This document shows, in pieces, positions 1 to 5,042 of a stretch of DNA of 5,221 bases. The first letter of the stretch is position 1. The number at the start of each line of letters is the position of its first letter. The DNA is taken from assembly GCA_023139655.1 (NCBI GenBank), contig JAGLNE010000129.1, positions 1 to 5,221 of the forward strand, in the 5' to 3' direction. This DNA comes from Candidatus Parcubacteria bacterium. GTDB lineage: Bacteria > Patescibacteriota > Patescibacteriia > Patescibacteriales > UBA12075. A model generated the notes under the pieces. It was not told where the DNA came from. It ran no database searches and saw nothing but the letters and a program-made list of their open reading frames with translations. Both the position numbers and the translations under genes were made by a program.

Positions 1-53
1 GGGGAATCACCTCCACCACCAAACATTTTTTTGAGTGTGTCCATTAATCCCAT
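1..53 (-). CDS. Unidentified protein, N-terminal fragment cut by the window edge
   Basis: An ATG at 53 opens a frame that stays open to the left edge and gives the fragment MGLMDTLKKMFGGGGDSP. The start is amphipathic and basic, followed by a run of four glycines. This looks like the opening of the small 'MGL-x-LKK-x-FGG' hypothetical proteins I recall from CPR genomes, but 17 codons are too few to name a family. It follows the tsaC stop by 32 bp on the same strand, so it may be the next gene of the run. No Shine-Dalgarno sequence precedes the ATG. An internal ATG (residue 4) could also be the start. Whether it is a real gene depends on sequence beyond the window. Confidence 0.5.
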   Translation of the reverse strand, partial: MGLMDTLKKMFGGGGDS

Positions 54-85
54 AGTTTTTTGAAATGAAATAATTAATTACTTTA

Positions 86-751
86 CTACTTTCTTAAAAT
101 TTTTATATTATTAATATCTCTTATATCTATTATCCGTGATGTAGCTTTTTTTGTCAACGGTCCAGCGTCAATCAGTAAATCCGGAGTAAGCGGAGCAAAG
201 TATTTCTCTGTCTGATTAAGCCTAGCCGGAGGCTTTTTGCAGTGCTTATTTAAGCTTGTTGAAATCAAAGGGGCATTAAGCTTCTTTAATATTTTAATAA
301 GAAATTGCTTTTTTGGCAAGTCCTTGCTAATATTAGCCACTGGCAAGCGGACGGCTAAAGAATCTCCATCGCCACTCACGATGTCTGGTAATATTCCCCG
401 GCTGCGCAAAATAAAGGTAGTTGGCCGTTTATTATGTATATAGTCCGGACTTTGGGCTTCTCTGGTGGTACGTGGCCAAACAGAGCGAATATATTTGTCT
501 TGCGCGGCGCTTACATAACAAATATCATGAAGCTGGCAATAACTTTTAACTAATACGATCAAAGGTTTATTAACCGGACTGCGCTTGATCCTGTGCACCT
601 TTTTAACCGCGCTTGCCTTGGTGGCCAAACAGCCCAGGCCATAAACGGTTTCCGTGGGATAAGCAATAGTTTTGCCACGACTTAAATGATCACAAATTAC
701 ATCAATCTCCCAAGTCTTTTCTTTTTTAAAATCAATTTTTAAGGTTTCCAT
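86..751 (-). CDS. tsaC: L-threonylcarbamoyladenylate synthase (Sua5/YrdC/TsaC family)
   Basis: The 221-residue protein belongs to the YrdC-fold family that makes threonylcarbamoyl-AMP from threonine, bicarbonate and ATP. This is the first step of t6A37 modification of ANN-decoding tRNAs; TsaD/B/E complete it. Visible family motifs are YPTETVYGLG (31-40), a K-R-S-P..NKPLIVLV segment (56-68), LAVRLP (132-137) and STSLN (164-168). The length fits a TsaC-type protein without the C-terminal Sua5 domain. Two things are odd. The usual W-P-G-P-T-T motif is split: W92-P93 and P110-T-T are separated by 16 residues (94-109). Also, the usual K-x-R reads K56-R57-S58, with the arginine one place early. The ATG at 751 is 4 bp after the cvpA stop, which implies co-transcription. 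No Shine-Dalgarno sequence is seen. The family call is firm; full activity is less certain because of the insertion. Confidence 0.93.
   Translation of the reverse strand: METLKIDFKKEKTWEIDVICDHLSRGKTIAYPTETVYGLGCLATKASAVKKVHRIKRSPVNKPLIVLVKSYCQLHDICYVSAAQDKYIRSVWPRTTREAQSPDYIHNKRPTTFILRSRGILPDIVSGDGDSLAVRLPVANISKDLPKKQFLIKILKKLNAPLISTSLNKHCKKPPARLNQTEKYFAPLTPDLLIDAGPLTKKATSRIIDIRDINNIKILRK
425..472 (-). other. In-frame 48-nt insertion splitting the WPGP motif of tsaC
   Basis: This stretch encodes residues 94-109 (RTTREAQSPDYIHNKR), lying exactly where family members normally have the single glycine of WPGPTT. It contains a perfect 10-bp palindrome, AGTCCGGACT, at 442-451. Near-direct repeats differing at 2 of 11 positions, GGCCACGTACC and GGCCAACTACC on the coding strand (467-477 and 416-426), occur at its two edges. 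The frame is kept on both sides. I infer an inserted short element, but its boundaries are not certain and the edge repeats may be chance, because collapsing them would not exactly restore WPGPTT. Confidence 0.55.
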
Positions 752-755
752 TATT

Positions 756-1274
756 TTATATCAAACTTTGCAATTTCTTAAGCACTTCGGGCAAGAGTGG
801 TAAAAGCAAATCATTAAACTTTAAAAACATCGGGGCAAGGAGCGAGTCTTTGAGCCAAATACCTAAAAAAGTGTCAAGCAAAGTGTAGCGCGAAATCACA
901 AAAAGAAGTAAGCCGATAGTTAAGGCGCCGGTGAAAAAGCCGAGGATAGCGCCGCCCAGACGGTTAATGGTCTTAAGAAAAGGGATAATGGAGATGACAT
1001 TAAATATCTTTTCCAAGAGATAAAAACCAAGACCAACCAAGCGATTAATAATAGAGAAGAGAACCAGGAAAGTTAATACTTTCCCTAAATTATTATAACC
1101 AAAAAAAAGCGGCTCAATAAAATCAGCTATAAAAAGATAAAGCCGGCTAGCTAGGATTGCCCCGACAATCACGCCCATAAAAGCGCCAAAAGTGCGGATA
1201 AGACCAAAAAACAGGCCATAGAAAATAAAGCCGGATAATAAAACCACTAAAATGACATCTATTATCGGTAGCAT
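756..1274 (-). CDS. CvpA family membrane protein
   Basis: The 172-residue, strongly hydrophobic protein has about four membrane segments (roughly 4-24, 28-50, 64-86 and 104-127) and a hydrophobic amphipathic tail (about 145-172). The layout matches the CvpA/colicin V production family: an Asp in the first helix (D6), small-residue-rich helices 1-2, and an N-R-L-G-G-A-I-L-G-F-F-T-G signature at 104-116 leading into helix 4. Family members are inner-membrane proteins linked to colicin V export and, in some bacteria, envelope stress. The molecular role is unclear, and no biosynthetic context here narrows it. Start ATG at 1274 gives a first helix in register with the family. The stop is 4 bp upstream of tsaC. 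Upstream, an inverted-repeat element fills the gap to the previous gene. No Shine-Dalgarno sequence is seen. Confidence 0.85.
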   Translation of the reverse strand: MLPIIDVILVVLLSGFIFYGLFFGLIRTFGAFMGVIVGAILASRLYLFIADFIEPLFFGYNNLGKVLTFLVLFSIINRLVGLGFYLLEKIFNVISIIPFLKTINRLGGAILGFFTGALTIGLLLFVISRYTLLDTFLGIWLKDSLLAPMFLKFNDLLLPLLPEVLKKLQSLI

Positions 1275-1276
1275 GT

Positions 1277-1360
1277 CTTATAAATCTTATTAATCCCTGC
1301 CTGTCCTGAATTATATTGAAGGGCAAATATTTTTTAGCAGGGATTAATATGATTAATATG
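1277..1360. repeat. 84-bp inverted-repeat element (MITE-like) without a gene
   Basis: Two 24-bp arms, 1277-1300 and 1337-1360, are inverted copies that match at 21 of 24 positions. The inner ends are perfect (ATTAATCCCTGC against GCAGGGATTAAT). They enclose a 36-bp spacer. Each arm shows a 9-bp tandem pattern: GATTAATAT twice in a row at 1342-1359, and CTTATAAAT followed by CTTATTAAT at 1277-1294. The right edge abuts the stop codon of the Kazal gene (1361-1363), and the left edge is 2 bp from the cvpA start. On the transcript it would form a long hairpin. No U tract follows the second arm, so it is not a typical intrinsic terminator. A miniature mobile or repetitive palindromic element is the best reading. 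Confidence 0.75.
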
Positions 1361-2902
1361 TTAGCGTGTCGCACCTGAGTACGTAATTGCCTGCAGTATA
1401 TTCCAGTCTTCTGTAGTTTCCGGTAAATAGCCGTAAATGTCTTTGAAAATTTTCAGGCCGTTTCTTTCTGAATCAAGATTCCGGTTCTCGGCTTTTTGCC
1501 TAAGACCATAGGCCATGACTACCACGGCCGCGTCATCGTTTACCTGACCCGCGCTGGCCGTGCGCTTGTAGATATGCTTAAATTTTTCCTTGGCCTTGTT
1601 TTCCGCGACCTCACTAATTTTGGTTGGCCAGCGGCCATTGGCGATCTTGATCGCGTCCGCCATTTCCGCTTCGTCTTCCGGTAATTTACCAAAGGCCTCT
1701 TTAAAAGAATAGATTACCGCGGCCCGCTCGCCTTCGCCCAGCCTCTTGGTATTGTCATCAACGCCATAAGTAATAAAACTATTAATTGAATTCTGCATTG
1801 CTTCGGTTATGGCCGCAACGCCAATGAGTAGCTTCTGTAAATGCAAAATCTGAATTTGCTGTTCTCTTACTAAATTTCTTAGCTCTTTCAATTCAGCCAA
1901 AATAGCTGCCAAGTCGTTACTTACTAATATTTCCGCATTTTTTTCGATTTCCTTTATCTGCTCATCACTTTCCAGGTTAATGCTTACTTCATTTGAGTAC
2001 ACCCCACAAGCACCGCCCAGATATTCGCAAACACGGACATAGTATGTGCCGTCGCCCGAAAAAGCAGACAAAGTTGTATAATAATAATTTGGATCAGAAA
2101 AATATTTATACTTATCCCCGTCCCGGGTCGGGTAGGTCGGGTGCTCATTCTTTGACCAAACAACTTTAAAGCCCTTGGCGCTGTATCCGTCCACGCTCCA
2201 CTTTATTGCTGACCCGCCTTTACTTATCAAAGTAATTGACTCAACTCCAGTACTGGCATCCACACATTCACCGTAGTAGGCCTTGGCTATCCCCTGGCTA
2301 AGTAAAACACATTTATTAGAGTAAGTTTTTCCGTCTACCCCGCAAACCGGATTATACTCCATGGTGCAGGCGACTTCTTCGGAAACGCTTCCGCATTTAC
2401 CTTCGTATTTAACTATTGTCCCATTGCAAATAGCTTCCGGCTCACCACATGAGTAAGTAACGCCGTCTTTGCCACAAACCGGATCATAAACCAAACATTG
2501 AATATTGCAATCGTTGTTATCGCCCAACTGAACGGTTATTTCATTTGAATACACGCCGCAGGCGCCGCCCAAATATTCGCAAACGCGCACGTAATATGTG
2601 CCGTCCCCGGAAAAAGCTGTTAAAGTATCGCTAGACTTATCTGGACTGGAATAATAATGATACTTGTCTCCGGATCGACATGGATAAGTTGGGCCGGAAT
2701 TTTTGGACCAAACGACTTTAAAACCACTAGCTGAATGCCCATCCGTACTCCAGTTAATACTGGCGCCAACGCCAGTAAGGGTGATGGAATTAACGCTTGA
2801 TTCCGATTCGGTAGGTTCACTGTGCATAGCTAACGCGGGATTAAGAGAGAAAGAAAGAACAAAGATCATCGCACCAATAAACAAATTTCTTTTTGAGATC
2901 AT
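1361..2902 (-). CDS. Secreted protein: alternating FN3-like and Kazal-like domains, coiled coil, triplicated C-terminal motif
   Basis: The 513-residue protein starts with a signal peptide (basic MISKRN, hydrophobic 7-20, likely cleavage after ALA at 23-25), so it should be exported. Mature order: an FN3-like repeat (37-126), Kazal-like domain 1 with six cysteines (C132, C136, C143, C152, C159, C170), Kazal-like domain 2 with four (C179, C187, C198, C213), a second FN3-like repeat (220-309), a predicted coiled coil (about 313-375), and a C-terminal region with three related units (392-424, 434-468, 479-513). Both Kazal domains carry PVCG-x-DG-x-TY. Kazal domains typically bind and inhibit serine proteases; target and activity are unknown here. 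Each FN3-like repeat ends in CEYLGGACGVYSNE, whose two cysteines could pair. No transmembrane anchor or sorting motif follows the signal peptide. It sits 31 bp after metG and has no Shine-Dalgarno sequence. It could be a surface adhesin or a protease-shielding factor (inference). Confidence 0.85.
   Translation of the reverse strand: MISKRNLFIGAMIFVLSFSLNPALAMHSEPTESESSVNSITLTGVGASINWSTDGHSASGFKVVWSKNSGPTYPCRSGDKYHYYSSPDKSSDTLTAFSGDGTYYVRVCEYLGGACGVYSNEITVQLGDNNDCNIQCLVYDPVCGKDGVTYSCGEPEAICNGTIVKYEGKCGSVSEEVACTMEYNPVCGVDGKTYSNKCVLLSQGIAKAYYGECVDASTGVESITLISKGGSAIKWSVDGYSAKGFKVVWSKNEHPTYPTRDGDKYKYFSDPNYYYTTLSAFSGDGTYYVRVCEYLGGACGVYSNEVSINLESDEQIKEIEKNAEILVSNDLAAILAELKELRNLVREQQIQILHLQKLLIGVAAITEAMQNSINSFITYGVDDNTKRLGEGERAAVIYSFKEAFGKLPEDEAEMADAIKIANGRWPTKISEVAENKAKEKFKHIYKRTASAGQVNDDAAVVVMAYGLRQKAENRNLDSERNGLKIFKDIYGYLPETTEDWNILQAITYSGATR
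1976..2245 (-). repeat. Intragenic repeat copy B (second FN3-like unit)
   Basis: This encodes residues 220-309 of the Kazal protein, a near-copy of residues 37-126. Shared blocks are SITL, GFKVVWSKN, PTYP, GDKY, AFSGDGTYYVRVCEYL and GGACGVYSNE. The copies differ at many synonymous positions, so the duplication is not recent. Cys75 of copy A is Thr259 here. Confidence 0.9.
2525..2794 (-). repeat. Intragenic repeat copy A (first FN3-like unit)
   Basis: This encodes residues 37-126 of the Kazal protein and pairs with copy B at 1976-2245, with the two Kazal-like domains between them. It has an extra cysteine (C75, in YPCRSG) that copy B lacks. The β-rich pattern ending in YSNEITVQL fits a fibronectin type III-like fold (inference from sequence pattern). 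Confidence 0.9.
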
Positions 2903-2933
2903 AGATTTTTTTATTTTATTAATAATTATTATT

Positions 2934-4514
2934 TTAATTTTCTAATCGCGGGAATAAGGACTCGCCTTTTTTAACTTCGGTGCCCGGTTTTAATCCGCCC
3001 CACTCTATTAATTCTTCAAAATCTTTTGTTTTCTCTGTATTGGGATCTAAACCTAAACGTCTCATAATCTCTTCAGTAGTCTCAGGCATAAAGGGCCAAA
3101 GCATTAATGCAGTATGACGAATTCTTTCTAAAACATTATACATTACAACTCCGACTCGCTCATCATTATCTTTAATTAACTCCCACGGCTTTGCAGATGT
3201 AATATAATTATCTAAAAATTTTATTTGAACAAGGGCCTGCTGTAAAGCTTTATCAATTTCAAGTACTTCAATAAAATCCTTATACCCACTCCAACTAACA
3301 TCAACTTTATGATAAAATTCTTCTTTCCCCCAAGCATCGGTCTTTGAGTTGTCGTTTTTCATTCTAATATTCACATTTTGCATTTTCTCTACCAGAGTAA
3401 TTGACCGCGCTACTAAATTCCCCAAACCATTAGCTAAATCAGCATTAAATTTCTCGTCAAATTTCTCATAGCCAACATCACCATCTCGGCCAAAGGTGGT
3501 AGGGCTCATTAATAAATATCTGGTGGCGTCCACGCCGTAGCGCTTAACCAAATCGGCCGGAGATATAACGTTGCCAATTGACTTGCTCATTTTTTGGCCA
3601 TCAATCAAAAAGAAGCCATGAACAAACATATTCTTTTGCACTGGCAAATCAAGCGAAAGTAACATAGCCGGCCAGATAGTGGCGTGAACCCGCAAGATGT
3701 CTTTACTCATAAGCTGGATGTCCGGAGGAAACATCTCTACCCCCTCCGCCCTTCGGGCACCTCCCCCTTCGTAAGGGGGAGGGAGAATTCCCCCTGAACC
3801 ATCCCAACCTAATATCGTAAGATAATTTAGAAATGCGTCAGACCAAACATAGGCGGTGTGTGATTTGTCCCAGGGCAATTGAATCCCCCATTTTACGTTC
3901 TTGCGGGAAAAAGACACGTCTTTTAAACCTTCTTTATAAAAACTAACTATTTCATTTTTTCGCGCCTGGGGCCGAATCTTCAACTCATCGGACTCTATCA
4001 TTTTTAAAAGTTTATCCGCATACTTACTCATCTTAAATACATAAGTTTCTTCACTCATCTTTTCCGGCACGGTTTGATGATCCGGACATTTTCCGTCTAT
4101 CAAATCTTTCTCGTTTTTAAACTGCTCGCAACCAACACAGTAAAGCCCTTCATATTTATCTTTCACAATATCGCCTTTGTCATACATATATTGAAGCGCG
4201 TTCTGCACCGCCTTTTTATGCGCCTTATCAGTTGTGCGAAGAAAACCATCATTGGAAATATTCATCTCATCCCAGGCCATCTGAAACTGGGCGGCGATCT
4301 CATCGGCGTACTTAGCCGGTTCTTTGCCCTCGGTCTTGGCCTTCTTAGCGATCTTGGCGCCATGCTCATCCGTGCCGGTCGCGAAAAAAGTCGTATCCCC
4401 GATCATCCGGTGATAACGCGCCATTGCGTCAGCCGCCACGGTCGTATAAGTATGCCCGATATGCGGCTTATCATTAACATAATATATTGGAGTGGTTATA
4501 TAAAATTTAGACAT
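2934..4514 (-). CDS. metG: Methionyl-tRNA synthetase
   Basis: The 526-residue class I aminoacyl-tRNA synthetase charges tRNA-Met in the cytoplasm. Signatures in order: the HIGH motif (H18-I-G-H21), TGTDEHG (46-52), one zinc knuckle (C126-x2-C129 ... C143-x2-H146), the catalytic-core strand YVWSDAFLNYL (222-232), KMSKS (308-312), and the anticodon-binding helical domain with PFMPETTEEI (474-483). The protein ends at the usual LFPRLE, so it lacks the C-terminal Trbp111-like tRNA-binding domain, as in many short bacterial MetRS. Oddities: residues about 242-259 come from an inserted GC-rich palindromic repeat; and just after it the usual H-x-x-GKDI reads Q267-L-M-S-KDI. The frame is intact through the insert, so the enzyme is probably functional. 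The ATG at 4514 is 7 bp from the edge of the GxxExxY element. No Shine-Dalgarno sequence is seen. Confidence 0.97.
   Translation of the reverse strand: MSKFYITTPIYYVNDKPHIGHTYTTVAADAMARYHRMIGDTTFFATGTDEHGAKIAKKAKTEGKEPAKYADEIAAQFQMAWDEMNISNDGFLRTTDKAHKKAVQNALQYMYDKGDIVKDKYEGLYCVGCEQFKNEKDLIDGKCPDHQTVPEKMSEETYVFKMSKYADKLLKMIESDELKIRPQARKNEIVSFYKEGLKDVSFSRKNVKWGIQLPWDKSHTAYVWSDAFLNYLTILGWDGSGGILPPPYEGGGARRAEGVEMFPPDIQLMSKDILRVHATIWPAMLLSLDLPVQKNMFVHGFFLIDGQKMSKSIGNVISPADLVKRYGVDATRYLLMSPTTFGRDGDVGYEKFDEKFNADLANGLGNLVARSITLVEKMQNVNIRMKNDNSKTDAWGKEEFYHKVDVSWSGYKDFIEVLEIDKALQQALVQIKFLDNYITSAKPWELIKDNDERVGVVMYNVLERIRHTALMLWPFMPETTEEIMRRLGLDPNTEKTKDFEELIEWGGLKPGTEVKKGESLFPRLEN
3739..3795. repeat. 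GC-rich double-hairpin palindromic repeat inserted in frame in metG
   Basis: A C/G-rich island in AT-rich sequence contains two adjacent hairpins. One has a 10-bp perfect stem (3760-3769 with 3773-3782, 3-base loop). The other has a GCCC/GGGC stem at 3748-3758. CCCCCT occurs near both ends (3740-3745 and 3790-3795). On the metG strand it reads ILPPPYEGGGARRAEGV with no stop or frameshift. Similar 'PPP-x-EGGGARRAEGV' peptides are familiar to me from repeats scattered through many bacterial genomes, so this is probably a dispersed repeat that landed in a gene. Exact ends are uncertain. Confidence 0.8.
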
Positions 4515-4521
4515 AATATAT

Positions 4522-4556
4522 ACACGAAAGAAACGAAAAATAACGAAATTAACGAA
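4522..4556 (+). repeat. Left inverted-repeat arm of the GxxExxY unit
   Basis: This arm is the inverted partner of 5008-5042, with mismatches only at arm positions 10, 21 and 28. It consists of CGAA-headed units with cytosines at 4525, 4534, 4544 and 4553, i.e. spacing of 9, 10 and 9 bp. It lies between the GxxExxY stop codon and the metG start. Confidence 0.88.
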
Positions 4557-4985
4557 TTAATTTACGATGTTTTTACGTATTATCTCGTGTTTTCGGTCGT
4601 TAGTAAAAATAATTCTTTTAATATATAATTCTGGACTACGAAAATTGACAAATAAACCCACTTCATACTGACTCACTCTTAAATAACTGTATAATTGATC
4701 AATATAATTCTTAGGAACATAGTCAACTGCCTTAGCTTCAATGATAACTTTATCATCAATAATAAAATCTGGTTTATAATATCCAATCACTTTACCTGAT
4801 ATCAAAGAATATGCTTTTATACTTACTTCACGCTTATAGGTTATATGGTTGATATTTAACAATTCCTCAACTGAGTTACAATAAACAATTTCTTTATGCC
4901 CTGGGCCATATAGTCTTCTGGTTTCCATTAAAATACCCTGAATTTTATAGCATAAATCTTTATGCAATATTTCCCCCTTATTCAT
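4557..4985 (-). CDS. GxxExxY family protein (PD-(D/E)XK nuclease-like fold)
   Basis: The 142-residue protein has the defining GxxExxY motif (G29-H-K-E32-I-V-Y35, within YGPGHKEIVY) and a PD-(D/E)XK-type core: P72-D73-F, then I-I-E83-A-K85. It continues with the family's QLYSYL (97-102) and VGLFVNF (109-115) pattern. This matches the GxxExxY/PDDEXK_3 group, of usual length about 125-140. The fold is that of metal-dependent nucleases and all the core acidic and lysine residues are present, but no biochemical function is established for the family to my knowledge. The gene is AT-rich, lies wholly inside a pair of inverted repeats, and interrupts rsmI-metG. These point to acquisition as part of a small mobile unit (inference). 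It lies on the operon strand, so read-through from rsmI could express it. No Shine-Dalgarno sequence precedes the ATG at 4985. Confidence 0.92.
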   Translation of the reverse strand: MNKGEILHKDLCYKIQGILMETRRLYGPGHKEIVYCNSVEELLNINHITYKREVSIKAYSLISGKVIGYYKPDFIIDDKVIIEAKAVDYVPKNYIDQLYSYLRVSQYEVGLFVNFRSPELYIKRIIFTNDRKHEIIRKNIVN

Positions 4986-5007
4986 GTTTATTAATTTCTA
5001 ATTTTAT

Positions 5008-5042
5008 TTCGTTATTTTCGTAATTTTTCGTTCCTTTCGTGT
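5008..5042 (-). repeat. Right inverted-repeat arm of the GxxExxY unit
   Basis: This arm is the inverted partner of 4522-4556 (32 of 35 positions). Its outer base directly follows the rsmI stop codon (5043-5045). Read on the minus strand it has the same CGAA units every 9-10 bp. In a transcript from rsmI into metG it would pair with the other arm and enclose the whole GxxExxY reading frame in one long stem. Confidence 0.88.

Larger units (their letters stand above)
4522..5042 (-). mobile_element. 521-bp unit: GxxExxY gene flanked by 35-bp inverted repeats
   Basis: Arms at 4522-4556 and 5008-5042 are inverted copies that match at 32 of 35 positions. Both begin ACACGAAAG at the outer end. Between them lies a single gene (4557-4985) that fills almost the whole interior: its stop codon touches the left arm and its start is 22 bp from the right arm. 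The unit separates rsmI and metG. Its outer edge abuts the rsmI stop codon and the other edge is 7 bp from the metG start, so removing it would leave a normal operon gap. No clear target-site duplication is visible and no transposase is encoded. Mobility is inference from the symmetry and the insertion-like placement. Confidence 0.65.

Noticed and set aside
237..443. A plus-strand open frame across tsaC
   Set aside because: Antisense to conserved tsaC codons and without any recognisable motif.
1277..1360. Intrinsic terminator after the Kazal gene
   Set aside because: The arms are AT-rich at the base, the loop is 36 bases, and no U tract follows the second arm in the direction of transcription. 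The downstream cvpA starts 2 bp later.
1147..1374. A 75-codon minus-strand frame overlapping cvpA
   Set aside because: It overlaps the cvpA start in another frame, runs through the inverted-repeat element, and has no family resemblance.
1496..1684. A plus-strand open frame across the C-terminal part of the Kazal gene
   Set aside because: Antisense shadow of the triplicated region; no start signal or motif.
2620..2945. Short open frames within the 5' part of the Kazal gene (minus 2620-2820, plus 2703-2945)
   Set aside because: Both lie inside a well-supported coding region with signal peptide and repeats, and look like frame shadows.
3735..3800. Frameshift or sequencing error in metG at the GC-rich stretch
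   Set aside because: The reading frame continues unbroken into KMSKS and the anticodon-binding domain, and the segment has clear hairpin symmetry, so an in-frame insertion explains it better.
4522..4556. CRISPR-like array suggested by the regular CGAA units
   Set aside because: The units are 9-10 bp with no spacers. They are iterations within a terminal inverted repeat, not repeat-spacer structure.
4074..4628. A 184-codon plus-strand open frame
   Set aside because: It is antisense to metG and runs through the left arm into the GxxExxY gene. It has no recognisable domain, and the opposite strand encodes well-supported proteins.
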